Positions 17,497-26,574 are shown, numbered from the stretch's first letter. The stretch: DNA of 64,000 bases from Dryocola sp051297175 (GCF_051297175.1 NZ_JBINNY010000001.1:124001-188000); one strand, 5' to 3'. Numbers and translations: made by a program. The notes: generated by a model not told the origin, from the sequence alone.

Positions 17497-18870
17497 ATGG
17501 CACTTTGGGGCGGACGTTTTACTCAGGCAGCAGACCAGCGGTTCAAACAGTTCAATGATTCATTGCGCTTTGACTACCGACTGGCTGAACAAGACATCGT
17601 GGGTTCTGTCGCCTGGTCCAAAGCGCTGGTTACCGTTGGTGTTCTGACGCAGGCTGAACAGCTGGAGCTTGAGCAGGCGCTGAACGTGCTGCTTGAGGAA
17701 GTTCAGGCTAACCCGCAGGCGATACTTGCGAGCGACGCGGAAGATATTCACAGCTGGGTGGAAGGCAAGCTCATCGATAAAGTGGGCGCGCTGGGGAAAA
17801 AGCTCCACACTGGCCGTAGCCGTAACGATCAGGTCGCCACCGACCTGAAGCTGTGGTGCAAGGCGCAAATTAGCGAGCTGCTGGGCGCAACGCGTCAACT
17901 GCAGCAGGCGCTGGTGGACACCGCCGAGAATAATCAGGATGCGGTGATGCCGGGTTATACCCATTTACAGCGCGCGCAGCCGGTGACTTTTGCGCACTGG
18001 TGCCTGGCGTACGTTGAGATGCTGGCGCGTGACGAAAGCCGTTTGCAGAGCACGCTGGAACGCCTGGACGTTAGCCCGCTGGGCAGCGGCGCGCTGGCGG
18101 GCACGGCGTATGAAATCGATCGCGAGCAGCTGGCGGGCTGGTTAGGCTTTGCTTCCGCCACCCGCAACAGCCTGGACAGCGTGTCCGACCGCGATCACGT
18201 GCTTGAGCTGCTTTCCGATGCCTCTATCGGCATGGTTCACCTGTCGCGCTTTGCCGAAGATCTGATCTTCTTTAACACCGGCGAGGCGAACTTCGTTGAG
18301 CTGTCCGACCGCGTGACCTCCGGTTCTTCCCTGATGCCGCAGAAGAAAAACCCGGACGCGCTGGAGCTGATTCGCGGCAAGTGTGGCCGCGTGCAGGGCG
18401 CGCTGACCGGCATGATGATGACGTTAAAAGGCCTGCCGTTGGCGTACAACAAAGACATGCAGGAAGATAAAGAAGGGCTGTTCGACGCGCTGGACACCTG
18501 GCTCGACTGCCTGCATATGTCCGTGCTGGTGCTGGACGGGATTCAGGTAAAACGCCCGCGCTGTAAAGAAGCCGCGGAGCAGGGCTATGCTAACGCCACC
18601 GAGCTGGCGGATTATCTGGTCGCCAAGGGCGTGCCGTTCCGCGAAGCGCACCATATCGTCGGTGAGGCGGTAGTTGAGGCAATTCATCAGGGAAAAGCGC
18701 TGGAAGCCCTGACGCTTGCCGATCTGCAGAAGTTCAGCCCGGTGATTGGCGATGACGTTTACGCCATTTTGTCCCTGCAGTCCTGCCTTGATAAACGTGC
18801 AGCAATTGGCGGCGTGTCGCCGAAGCAGGTTGCGCTGGCAATTGCTGATGCAAAACAGCGCCTGATTTAA
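17497..18870 (+). CDS. argH: Argininosuccinate lyase
   Basis: Splits argininosuccinate into arginine and fumarate, the last step of the pathway. It has 457 residues, the E. coli length, and belongs to the fumarase/aspartase superfamily. The signature loop GSSLMPQKKNPDALE carries the catalytic serine. HTGRSRNDQ and TPGYTHLQ-like sequence (MPGYTHLQRAQP) mark the other two conserved regions. A GGAG site precedes the ATG. Last gene of argCBGH, followed by a strong terminator. Confidence 0.98.
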   Translation: MALWGGRFTQAADQRFKQFNDSLRFDYRLAEQDIVGSVAWSKALVTVGVLTQAEQLELEQALNVLLEEVQANPQAILASDAEDIHSWVEGKLIDKVGALGKKLHTGRSRNDQVATDLKLWCKAQISELLGATRQLQQALVDTAENNQDAVMPGYTHLQRAQPVTFAHWCLAYVEMLARDESRLQSTLERLDVSPLGSGALAGTAYEIDREQLAGWLGFASATRNSLDSVSDRDHVLELLSDASIGMVHLSRFAEDLIFFNTGEANFVELSDRVTSGSSLMPQKKNPDALELIRGKCGRVQGALTGMMMTLKGLPLAYNKDMQEDKEGLFDALDTWLDCLHMSVLVLDGIQVKRPRCKEAAEQGYANATELADYLVAKGVPFREAHHIVGEAVVEAIHQGKALEALTLADLQKFSPVIGDDVYAILSLQSCLDKRAAIGGVSPKQVALAIADAKQRLI

Positions 18871-18885
18871 CGCGCCGCTAAGATT

Positions 18886-18919
18886 AAAAACCCCAGCAGC
18901 CTTTGGCTACTGGGGTTTT
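18886..18919. terminator. Bidirectional terminator between argH and the chitinase gene
   Basis: CCCCAGCAGCC pairs with GGCTACTGGGG (one C/A mismatch) around a TTT loop. A run of A precedes it and a run of T follows, so it can stop transcripts from both convergent genes. Confidence 0.88.
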
Positions 18920-18942
18920 ATTATGGCGATGGCAAAACTGTT

Positions 18943-21462
18943 TTAAAGAATTGAAGCGCCCGTTTGAATCATCCCAGCGGTCAACGTCACTTCGCTAATT
19001 GTCGTTTGAATGCCGTTACAGTAGCGATAAAGGCGAATTTTATCCCCGGCCTTCAATGCCTGATTCCAGGTCCCTGTTACGGTGCCTTCTGCGGAATTAG
19101 CGGTTTTTTTGCCCCCGTTGCTTATAGCATTTGACTGGCTCTTACCCACCGTTTTGCCATTTACCTGCACCGAATAGTTTTTATTCGTCGCTTTATGGGC
19201 CGCTTCGGAAAGGGTCAGCGCTATCGCTTTTCCGCCGTTTGCAATCTTCAGGTCTTTTAACTCCTGCGAAATGACGGTAGCGGCGTTGGCCGTTCCGGCA
19301 AGCACGTTGCTGGTGACGGTAATAGTTTCTAAAGGCGTCTGCTTACCATTTGAGTAATTGCTCAGGTGAATTTTGTCTCCGGCCTTGAGAGTGTTATTCC
19401 AGGTACAGATCACCGCATCGTTTGCTGCATCCGCCGTTTTTTGGGCGGCGTTCGAACAGCTGTTGCTCTGGCTTTTGCCGATGAATTTATCATTGAGATA
19501 AATGGAATAGTTCATGTTACCGGCTTTGTGTGCCTGGCTGCTTAACGTCAGTTCGGTTTGCACCTTGCCGTTACGCTTCACGACGTTGAAGCCTTTTAAC
19601 GAGGCGATGACGGGGTTAGAGATAGTCGCGGCGGTAGCGGTGTCGCTTTTTGAGTCATCGCCTTTTGAGCCATCGCTTTGAGGTTCATCGCTTTGAGCGC
19701 CATCGTGGGTAAACGGAGCGAAAATTTTGCTGTAGGCGTAAGTCGGTGCCTGCTGTGTGGTCATACCGCTATGCTCAGGGCTGACCTGTTTTGCGACGCC
19801 CGGCTGGTCACGCGCCATAGACCAGATGCCTATCATCCCCAGATCGCGCTTCACGGCGTCTTCCATCACCAGTTTGGCATCGGACTGATAGAAGACTTCG
19901 CCCTGCACGTCGTTATAACCGATCATTGGCGTTGTGCCGATCATGGCGTTGATTTGCTTATCGGACTTCGCAGGCCAGATGGCTTTAAGCTGCTTAAACA
20001 TGTTATCGACGGCAGAGGTCGCGCATTTGCCGTGGATATTTTGCCCTTCGGTGCCGTCAGAGCGGCAGACGGCGTTACCGTAGTCCATGGTCATGACGTT
20101 TACACCGGCGAGTTCAACGCCCGCGTCGCGTGCATTTTCCAGCACGTAAATCCCTTCATGAGTCAGACCGGTTGGCAAAATGGGCAAGGTGTACCAGATA
20201 CCGACCTTGCGGCCTTCTTGTTTCCACTGATCCTGAACGGCTTTTACCGCGCGGTTTCGACGCTGGATAGATTCGCTATCGGAAACCCATGTGCCTTCGA
20301 TATCGAAGTCCAGCACGTTCAGATTCAGGTTATCAACGATATCGTGATAAAGCTGCTGCAGGTCGACATCGTTTTTACAGGCGGCGGCCAGCGGGTAGTT
20401 GTTTGCGCCACCGATGGACAGCATGATGTCGCCGCCAACGTCACGCAGGGCTTTGATTTTGCTGTACTGCGCATAATCTTGCAGGTTGTAGGCGGTGCCC
20501 CAGGTAGGAATGCACTGCTCTGCGCTTTTCGCCACGACGAAGGCCATGGTGAAGTGGGTAATGTTTTGTTCGGTGGCCAGTTTTGCCAGGTCCGGAATGG
20601 AATTCAGGCTGAAATCGACATAAGGCGCGTAAACATGGGCGGGCCACGGGTTTTTAGGCGTGCCGACGCGTTCTTTGGTGCCCGTCCAGTCGGTGTAGAT
20701 AGCCCAGCGGTTGGCATCCGTTGGAGAGACGGCGCGAACTTTTAAGGTGGAAACGTAAACCTGGCCCTGGAACTGAATTAAAGAACCAGCGGCATAGGTT
20801 GTGGTGGCACTGAAATAAGGCGCGGCATTAAGCTGCGCCTGGCTGTATTCAACCACCGCGCCTAATGGTTTCCACGGTCTGCCATTATTGCTCTGTGGAT
20901 TTTGGTTTGCAGGATCGGCTGGATTATTTCCTGCCGTATAGAAAAGCGCTTCGTAGGATTGTCCGTTTGCTTTAACGATATCGCCTTTATTATAAATTTT
21001 TGACGCGCTCCAGGCCGCGACCGGAATATAGCGCTGCCACGGGTTATCAATTCCTGGAGTGAATGAATTGGCGGGAATGTTGCTTTTTGCCTGATAGGTT
21101 ATCTTTTCGAAAGTAATAATGTCGCCGGAAACATAGTCTTTGTCGCTGCTAAACACTTCGTGTGCGGACTGACCGGAGCCGCTGGTCGCATCACAGCTTT
21201 GCGGATTGCCATATTGCTTTATTTCCGCAGCGGTGGCCGCCCGTACGTAGCGCCAGGGATTGTTTGCCACGTCATTATTGGCTTCGCCTGGGCAGTTATC
21301 AGCGGCAACCCACCACGCGTTGCTATAAACCTTGCCGTCATAAATAACCTGTACCGTATCTCCTCCCGTTTGCCCACGCCATGCATCAAGCGCCCAGACA
21401 CTAGAGGCACAGCCCAGCAAACCCAGTGCAAATAAAGACCGGGAAATATTATTTAATTTCAT
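18943..21462 (-). CDS. Secreted GH18 chitinase with carbohydrate-binding repeats
   Basis: Extracellular chitin-degrading enzyme of 839 residues. A signal peptide ends near SVWA/LD; an LLGC lipobox-like stretch makes lipidation possible but less likely. Residues ~25-265 hold about four CBM5/12-like modules (for example YNKGDIVKANGQSYEALF and YAAGSLIQFQGQVYVS). The GH18 barrel spans ~270-575, with LDFDIE giving Asp385, Asp387 and catalytic Glu389; the first Asp of the DxxDxDxE motif is Asn382. A Ser/Asp linker (~584-613) leads to two similar ~100-residue C-terminal modules. E. coli has no gene here, so this is an insertion between argH and oxyS. AGGAAGGAA precedes the ATG. Export by a type II system is plausible. 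Confidence 0.9.
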   Translation of the reverse strand: MKLNNISRSLFALGLLGCASSVWALDAWRGQTGGDTVQVIYDGKVYSNAWWVAADNCPGEANNDVANNPWRYVRAATAAEIKQYGNPQSCDATSGSGQSAHEVFSSDKDYVSGDIITFEKITYQAKSNIPANSFTPGIDNPWQRYIPVAAWSASKIYNKGDIVKANGQSYEALFYTAGNNPADPANQNPQSNNGRPWKPLGAVVEYSQAQLNAAPYFSATTTYAAGSLIQFQGQVYVSTLKVRAVSPTDANRWAIYTDWTGTKERVGTPKNPWPAHVYAPYVDFSLNSIPDLAKLATEQNITHFTMAFVVAKSAEQCIPTWGTAYNLQDYAQYSKIKALRDVGGDIMLSIGGANNYPLAAACKNDVDLQQLYHDIVDNLNLNVLDFDIEGTWVSDSESIQRRNRAVKAVQDQWKQEGRKVGIWYTLPILPTGLTHEGIYVLENARDAGVELAGVNVMTMDYGNAVCRSDGTEGQNIHGKCATSAVDNMFKQLKAIWPAKSDKQINAMIGTTPMIGYNDVQGEVFYQSDAKLVMEDAVKRDLGMIGIWSMARDQPGVAKQVSPEHSGMTTQQAPTYAYSKIFAPFTHDGAQSDEPQSDGSKGDDSKSDTATAATISNPVIASLKGFNVVKRNGKVQTELTLSSQAHKAGNMNYSIYLNDKFIGKSQSNSCSNAAQKTADAANDAVICTWNNTLKAGDKIHLSNYSNGKQTPLETITVTSNVLAGTANAATVISQELKDLKIANGGKAIALTLSEAAHKATNKNYSVQVNGKTVGKSQSNAISNGGKKTANSAEGTVTGTWNQALKAGDKIRLYRYCNGIQTTISEVTLTAGMIQTGASIL
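19648..19706 (-). repeat. Four imperfect ~15-bp repeats coding the Ser/Asp linker of the chitinase
   Basis: Units of the form TTTGAGNNNCATCGC recur at about 648, 663, 677 and 692 past 19000 (plus-strand reading) and encode the SDEPQSDGSKGDDSKSD-type linker. Such in-frame units can change copy number and alter the distance between the catalytic barrel and the C-terminal modules. Confidence 0.65.
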
Positions 21463-21695
21463 CGAGATTCCTTCCTGCTCATTGAAGTTGATATATAAAT
21501 GTGTAATAGCGAGCGGATATTATTGAGCCGTGCGCAGAGGGATATCAACTAACTTAAAAATTAACCTTGGCTTAAAGTTTAAATAAGCATATTGAACATA
21601 TTTAATATATGAGGATGTGGTAAAAACGCGCCCAGGGAAAATAATCTTGCAGGATAGATTCGATTTACAGTAGCAGGGATTTGTAGGTCGAGAGC

Positions 21696-21817
21696 AAAAA
21701 AAAGCGGACATCAAGTCCGCTAAAAATTCACGTTGGCTTTCATAGTTAGTCATATCAGAGATCAAGGTAGTCTCTACAGTAGAACCGCCGCTTCATGGGT
21801 AATGTGAAGGACCGTTC
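21696..21817 (-). ncRNA. oxyS: OxyS oxidative-stress small RNA
   Basis: Hfq-binding regulatory RNA induced by OxyR under peroxide stress. It is transcribed away from oxyR, as in E. coli. The minus strand carries AACTA then AAAGCCAACGTGAA and a TTTT tract, the most conserved part of E. coli OxyS. A terminator follows: AGCGGAC, loop TTGAT, GTCCGCT, then eight T. The 5' end near 21817 (GAACGG) is inferred from a pairing GGTTC segment; length is then ~120 nt against 109 in E. coli. The 3' loop differs from the E. coli CUCCAGG-type loop. The 234 bases between it and the chitinase start are A/T-rich and show nothing else. Confidence 0.85.
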
Positions 21818-21851
21818 GTGCTGTTGATGGCTATTATTAACTTTCTTTCTT

Positions 21852-21887
21852 GATAGGGATAATCGTTCGTTGCTATGCTATCTATCG
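21852..21887. promoter_or_regulatory. OxyR operator controlling oxyS and oxyR
   Basis: GATAGGGATAATCGTT followed by GCTATGCTATCTATC reproduces the spaced ATAG/CTAT elements of the known E. coli oxyR-oxyS control region almost base for base. Oxidised OxyR bound here should activate oxyS and repress oxyR. Confidence 0.8.
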
Positions 21888-21919
21888 CCATGGGCTATCA
21901 TGGCGCTGGAGGATAGATA

Positions 21920-22837
21920 ATGAATATTCGTGATCTTGAATACCTGGTGGCGTTAGCTGAACATCGCCATTTTCGTCGGGCAGCGGATGCCTGTCACGTT
22001 AGCCAGCCAACCCTGAGCGGCCAAATCCGCAAGCTGGAAGATGAGCTGGGCGTCATGCTGCTGGAACGTACCAGCCGCAAAGTATTGTTCACGCAGGCGG
22101 GTTTGCTGTTGGTCGATCAGGCCCGTACCGTGCTGCGCGAAGTCAAAGTTCTTAAAGAGATGGCGAGCCAGCAGGGCGAGGCGATGTCCGGGCCGCTGCA
22201 TATTGGCCTCATCCCAACCGTCGGCCCTTATCTGCTGCCGCAGATTATCCCGATGCTGCACAAAACCTTCCCAAAACTGGAAATGTACCTGCATGAAGCG
22301 CAGACCCATCAGCTGTTAGCGCAGCTTGATAGCGGCAAGCTCGACTGTGCGATTCTGGCGCTGGTGAAAGAGAGCGAAGCTTTTATTGAGGTGCCGCTGT
22401 TTGATGAGCCTATGGTGCTGGCGGTTTATCAGGATCATCCATGGGCCAATCGTGACCGCGTGCCGCTGTCAGACCTGGCGGGTGAAAAGCTGTTGATGCT
22501 GGAAGACGGGCACTGCCTGCGCGATCAGGCGCTGGGCTTCTGCTTTGAAGCGGGTGCCGACGAAGACACGCATTTCCGCGCAACCAGTCTTGAGACGCTG
22601 CGTAATATGGTCGCTGCGGGCAGCGGCATTACGTTGCTTCCGGCGCTGGCCGTGCCGAACGAACGCGAACGCGACGGCGTGGTTTATCTTCCATGCTACA
22701 AACCAGAACCGCGCCGTACGGTCGGCCTGGTTTATCGTCCGGGTTCACCGCTGCGCAGCCGCTATGAGCAGCTGGCAGAGGCCGTCCGCACGCAGATGGA
22801 CGGCCATTTCGAAACCGCGTTAAAACAGGCGGTTTAA
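21920..22837 (+). CDS. oxyR: Peroxide-sensing LysR-type regulator OxyR
   Basis: Tetrameric regulator of 305 residues that activates peroxide defence genes when a disulfide forms between Cys199 (EDGHCLRD) and Cys208 (LGFCFE); both are present at the E. coli positions. The LysR helix-turn-helix is at the N-terminus (FRRAADACHVSQPTLSGQI). GGAGGATAG precedes the ATG. Its last 18 bases overlap the end of convergent sthA. The usual partner katG is missing from its E. coli position near metF in this window. Confidence 0.98.
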   Translation: MNIRDLEYLVALAEHRHFRRAADACHVSQPTLSGQIRKLEDELGVMLLERTSRKVLFTQAGLLLVDQARTVLREVKVLKEMASQQGEAMSGPLHIGLIPTVGPYLLPQIIPMLHKTFPKLEMYLHEAQTHQLLAQLDSGKLDCAILALVKESEAFIEVPLFDEPMVLAVYQDHPWANRDRVPLSDLAGEKLLMLEDGHCLRDQALGFCFEAGADEDTHFRATSLETLRNMVAAGSGITLLPALAVPNERERDGVVYLPCYKPEPRRTVGLVYRPGSPLRSRYEQLAEAVRTQMDGHFETALKQAV

Positions 22838-24220
22838 GCCGTTTAGCGCCGCTACCCGATAGGCTTCCGCCATGGTCGGGTAGTTAAAGGTGGTGTTAAC
22901 GAAGTACTCAATGGTGTTACCGCCACCTTTCTGCTCCATTATCGCCTGGCCGATGTGAATGATTTCCGCCGCGCGCTCACCAAAGCAGTGGATGCCTAAA
23001 ATCTCTTTCGTCTCGCGATGGAAGAGTATTTTTAGCGTGCCCACGTTCATGCCAACGATTTGCGCGCGAGCCAGGTGTTTAAACTGCGCGCGGCCCACTT
23101 CGTATGGCACTTTCATCGACGTTAGCTGCTGCTCGGTTTTCCCCACGGAGCTGATTTCCGGAATGGTGTAGATCCCGGTCGGGATATCTTCAATCAGGTG
23201 CGCGGTTGCTTCGCCTTTGACCAGCGCCTGCGCCGCAATGCGGCCCTGATCGTAAGCCGCAGAGGCAAGGCTTGGGTAACCAATAACATCGCCCACCGCA
23301 TAGATGTGCGGCAGCGCCGTCTGGTACATGCTGTTGACCTTCAGCAGGCCGCGTCCGTCGGCTTCAAGACCCACGTTTTCCAACGACAGCGAATCGGTGT
23401 TACCGGTACGACCGTTGGCATAAAGCAGGCAGTCGGCTTTCACTTTCTTGCCGGACTTCAGCGAGACGATCACGCCGTCTTCCACGCCTTCAATGCTCTC
23501 GAACTCTTCGTTGTGGCGGATAACGACGCCGCTGTTCCAGAAGTGGTAGGAAAGTGAATCTGACATTTCCTGATCGAGGAACGCCAGCAGGCGGTCGCGG
23601 GTGTTAATCAGGTCCACCTTGACGTTCATGCCGCGGAAGATAGACGCGTACTCGCAGCCAATCACGCCTGCGCCGTAAATAATGACGTGGCGCGGCTCGT
23701 GGTGCAGGTTAAGAATGGAGTCGCTGTCGTACACGCGCGGGTGGCTGAAATCAACTTCCGGCGGGCGGTAAGGCCGCGAGCCGCAGGCAATCACAAACTT
23801 GTCAGCGGTAATCATTTCGACCGAGCCGTCGTGGCATTCCAGCGCGATGGTGTGTTCATCAACAAATCTTGCGTCGCCCTGCAGCATTTCGCAGCGGTTG
23901 CGCTCGTAAAAGCTTTGGCGCATGCGGGTTTGCTGGTTAATCACGCTGTCAGCATGGTTAAGGATATCGGCAAATGAGGAACGGAGAAGGTGGGTGTGGT
24001 CGCTGTATAACGGGTTTTGGTTGAATTCAATAATACGGCTAACGGCGTGGCGGAGCGCTTTGGAAGGAATGGTGCCCCAGTGGGTACAACCGCCGCCGAC
24101 GTTGTGGTAGCGCTCTATCACCGCTACCCGTGCGCCGAGCTTAACCAGCCCCATTGCAGCGCCTTCGCCGCCCGGGCCGGAACCAATTACAACTGCATCA
24201 TAATCGTAGGTGTGTGGCAT
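22820..24220 (-). CDS. sthA: Soluble pyridine nucleotide transhydrogenase
   Basis: FAD enzyme of 466 residues that reoxidises NADPH with NAD+, balancing the two cofactor pools in the cytoplasm. It has the flavoprotein disulfide reductase fold: FAD motif VIGSGPGGEGAAMG, NAD motif IYGAGVIGCEYA and a second FAD motif IYAVGDVIGYPS. The redox CxxxxC pair of related reductases is replaced (GCTHWGTIPSK), as is normal for SthA. Same length as in E. coli. Confidence 0.97.
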   Translation of the reverse strand: MPHTYDYDAVVIGSGPGGEGAAMGLVKLGARVAVIERYHNVGGGCTHWGTIPSKALRHAVSRIIEFNQNPLYSDHTHLLRSSFADILNHADSVINQQTRMRQSFYERNRCEMLQGDARFVDEHTIALECHDGSVEMITADKFVIACGSRPYRPPEVDFSHPRVYDSDSILNLHHEPRHVIIYGAGVIGCEYASIFRGMNVKVDLINTRDRLLAFLDQEMSDSLSYHFWNSGVVIRHNEEFESIEGVEDGVIVSLKSGKKVKADCLLYANGRTGNTDSLSLENVGLEADGRGLLKVNSMYQTALPHIYAVGDVIGYPSLASAAYDQGRIAAQALVKGEATAHLIEDIPTGIYTIPEISSVGKTEQQLTSMKVPYEVGRAQFKHLARAQIVGMNVGTLKILFHRETKEILGIHCFGERAAEIIHIGQAIMEQKGGGNTIEYFVNTTFNYPTMAEAYRVAALNGLNRLF

Positions 24221-24416
24221 GGTAAGGCTTACCTGTTCTTATACATAAAAGCAACATGATGGTAACATCATCGGCGGTATAACCCAATTATCCCTGTGCT
24301 TTTTCCTTTTTTACGCGGCCCGGCTCCCGTAAACAATCATTCACAATCCTGTTTAAAAGCGGTAGCGTTAGAGTCTGATATAGTGCCAGTTCGGTTTGAG
24401 GGATTCAGGCAAAATG

Positions 24417-25058
24417 ATGGGTGTAAGAGCGCAACAAAAAGAAAGAACCAGGCGTTCTCTGGTTGAAGCCGCGTTTAGCCAGCTAAGTGCTGAACGGAGT
24501 TTCGCCAGCCTCAGTTTGCGAGAGGTTGCTCGTGAGGCAGGGATTGCACCGACGTCGTTTTATCGCCACTTCCGCGATGTTGATGAACTGGGCCTGACCA
24601 TGGTTGATGAAAGCGGTCTGATGCTGCGCCAGCTAATGCGCCAGGCTCGCCAGCGTATTGCCAAAGGCGGGAGCGTTATCCGCACCTCCGTTTCAACATT
24701 TATGGAATTTATCGGTAATAACCCCAACGCTTTTCGCTTATTACTGCGCGAGCGTTCCGGCACGTCCGCCGCTTTTCGTGCCGCCGTGGCCCGCGAAATA
24801 CAGCATTTTATTGCGGAACTTGCCGACTATTTAGAACTCGAAAATCGCATGCCGCGCAGCTTTACCGAAGCGCAGGCAGAAGCCATGGTAACGATTGTTT
24901 TTAGTGCCGGTGCGGAAGCGCTCGACGTCGATCCCGATCAGCGTCGTCAGCTCGAAGAGCGCCTGGTGTTGCAGCTGCGCATGATCTCGAAAGGGGCGTA
25001 TTACTGGTATCGCCGGGAGCAAGAAAAGATGTCGCTGGCTCAATTATCCGAAGAGTAA
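24417..25058 (+). CDS. fabR: TetR-family repressor of unsaturated fatty acid synthesis
   Basis: Represses fabA and fabB in response to the ratio of saturated to unsaturated acyl chains. It has 213 residues from MGVRAQQ. The N-terminal helix-turn-helix reads LSLREVAREAGIAPTSFYRHF. The sequence is nearly identical to E. coli FabR up to the variable last ~10 residues. Two adjacent ATG codons (24414 and 24417) are possible; the second gives better spacing from AGG and matches the E. coli N-terminus. A TTG start at 24396 was rejected. yijD follows by ten bases and is likely cotranscribed. Confidence 0.94.
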   Translation: MGVRAQQKERTRRSLVEAAFSQLSAERSFASLSLREVAREAGIAPTSFYRHFRDVDELGLTMVDESGLMLRQLMRQARQRIAKGGSVIRTSVSTFMEFIGNNPNAFRLLLRERSGTSAAFRAAVAREIQHFIAELADYLELENRMPRSFTEAQAEAMVTIVFSAGAEALDVDPDQRRQLEERLVLQLRMISKGAYYWYRREQEKMSLAQLSEE

Positions 25059-25068
25059 AGGACGAGCA

Positions 25069-25425
25069 ATGAAACAGTTACAAGAGAGAGGTACGCTGGT
25101 GCTGGCGTTTATCGCCGGGCTGTCGATTAACGGTAGCTTTGCCGCGCTGTTCAGCTCGGTGGTGCCGTTCTCCATTTTCCCGCTTATTGCATTGGTGCTG
25201 ACGGTTTATTGCCTGCATCAACGTTATCAAAACCGAACGATGCCGGTAGGGTTGCCGAGCCTTGCCGCAGCCTGCTTCGTGCTTGGCGTGCTGCTTTATA
25301 GCGCAGTGGCGCGTGCCGAGTACCCGGCGATGGGATCTAACTTCCTGCCTTCGGTGCTGTCCGTGGCGCTGCTGTTCTGGATCGGCATTAAGATCCGTGC
25401 CCGTAAGGCGCAGCTGACGGACTAA
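25069..25425 (+). CDS. yijD: Inner membrane protein YijD (DUF1422)
   Basis: Small membrane protein of 118 residues, of unknown function. Four hydrophobic stretches are visible: LVLAFIAGLSINGSFAALF, VVPFSIFPLIALVLTVYCL, LAAACFVLGVLLYSAVA and FLPSVLSVALLFWIGI. AAGGACGAGCA precedes the ATG. It follows fabR as in E. coli, which hints at a role linked to membrane lipids, but there is no direct evidence. Confidence 0.92.
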   Translation: MKQLQERGTLVLAFIAGLSINGSFAALFSSVVPFSIFPLIALVLTVYCLHQRYQNRTMPVGLPSLAAACFVLGVLLYSAVARAEYPAMGSNFLPSVLSVALLFWIGIKIRARKAQLTD

Positions 25426-25446
25426 GTCCCGCAGACTGGACAAAAA

Positions 25447-25474
25447 ACAACGGACGCCTCGGCGTCCGTTTTGC
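25447..25474. terminator. Bidirectional terminator between yijD and trmA
   Basis: AACGGACGCC and GGCGTCCGTT form a perfect stem around TC. A run of A lies before it and TTTTG after it, between convergent yijD and trmA. Confidence 0.87.
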
Positions 25475-26574
25475 TATTTGCGCGTTAACCACACGCCGCA
25501 TTCCATATGGTGCGTATAGGGGAACTGGTCGAAGAGCGCCAGGCGCGACACTTCGTGCGTCTGGGTCAGCGTTTCGAGGTTTTCGCACAGCGTTTGTGGA
25601 TTGCAGGAGATATAAAGGATGCGCGGATAGGCCTGCACCATTTTCACCGTGTCGGCATCCAGCCCGCTGCGCGGCGGATCGACAAATATCGTCTCGCACT
25701 GGTAGCTTTTCAGATCGATGCCCTTCAGGCGATTAAATTCGCGCACGCCGTTCATCGCCTGGGTAAATTCTTCCGCCGCCATACGGATGATTTGCACGTT
25801 TTCGATGTGGTTGGCCGCAATGTTGTACTGCGCCGCCGCCACGGACGGTTTCGCGATTTCCGTTGCCAGCACGCGGTTGAAGTTGCGCGCCAGCGCCAGC
25901 GAAAAGTTACCGTTACCGCAGTACAGCTCCAGCAGATCGCCGCTGGAGTTTTTCGTCGCATCCAGCGCCCATTCAAGCATCTGGACGTTCATCGCCGCGT
26001 TTGGCTGGGTGAAGCTGTTTTCGACCTGACGGTAAATCATCTCTTTGCCCGCTACCTGCAGCCGTTCGTCGATGAAATCTTGATCCAGCTCGATTTTAGT
26101 TTTGGTGGCGCGGCCAATCAGGTGGACGTTAAAACCACGGGCGCGCAGGCTGTCGCGCAGGGCTTCGGCATGTTCCTTCCACTCTTCATCAAGCTTGCGG
26201 TGATAAAGCAGCGAAACGACGGCCTGGTTGCTGAGCGTGGTCAGGTAGTCGATCTGGAATAGCTTATGGCGCAGAGCAGGGACGTCGCGCACGCCGTCCA
26301 GCATCGCGGGCATCAGGTCGTTTATCAGCGAGCTTGCCGCCGGGAAGCTGTTGACGCGAATGCGCTGCTTAGTCTGCTGGTCGAACATGATGTGGTAGAG
26401 ATCGCCCTCGTCGTGCCAGATGCGGAATTCTGCACGCATGCGGTAATGGCTGACAGGTGAACGGAACACCTCCGGTGCCGGCGCGGCAAATGGGGCCATC
26501 ATGCTCTGCAAGCGGGCGACTTTTTCATCCAGCTGCGCGTCGTACTGATCGATAGGGAGATGTTCGGGGGTCAT
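25474..26574 (-). CDS. trmA: tRNA (uracil-5-)-methyltransferase
   Basis: Uses S-adenosylmethionine to make 5-methyluridine at position 54 (the T loop) of nearly all tRNAs; it also acts on tmRNA. It has 366 residues as in E. coli. The catalytic nucleophile is Cys324 in YISCNPQTL, and the SAM-binding region reads LLELYCGNGNFSLALA. FVDPPRSGLD carries the conserved DPPR motif. It is divergent from btuB across 372 bases that hold the cobalamin riboswitch. Confidence 0.98.
   Translation of the reverse strand: MTPEHLPIDQYDAQLDEKVARLQSMMAPFAAPAPEVFRSPVSHYRMRAEFRIWHDEGDLYHIMFDQQTKQRIRVNSFPAASSLINDLMPAMLDGVRDVPALRHKLFQIDYLTTLSNQAVVSLLYHRKLDEEWKEHAEALRDSLRARGFNVHLIGRATKTKIELDQDFIDERLQVAGKEMIYRQVENSFTQPNAAMNVQMLEWALDATKNSSGDLLELYCGNGNFSLALARNFNRVLATEIAKPSVAAAQYNIAANHIENVQIIRMAAEEFTQAMNGVREFNRLKGIDLKSYQCETIFVDPPRSGLDADTVKMVQAYPRILYISCNPQTLCENLETLTQTHEVSRLALFDQFPYTHHMECGVWLTRK

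Noticed and set aside
19678..20745. 355-codon open frame on the plus strand opposite the chitinase
   Set aside because: The minus-strand frame carries a signal peptide, binding modules and the GH18 motif; the plus-strand translation has no recognisable features.
21520..21765. 81-codon minus-strand frame upstream of the chitinase
   Set aside because: It overlaps the OxyS RNA and its terminator, and the translation shows no similarity or ribosome site.
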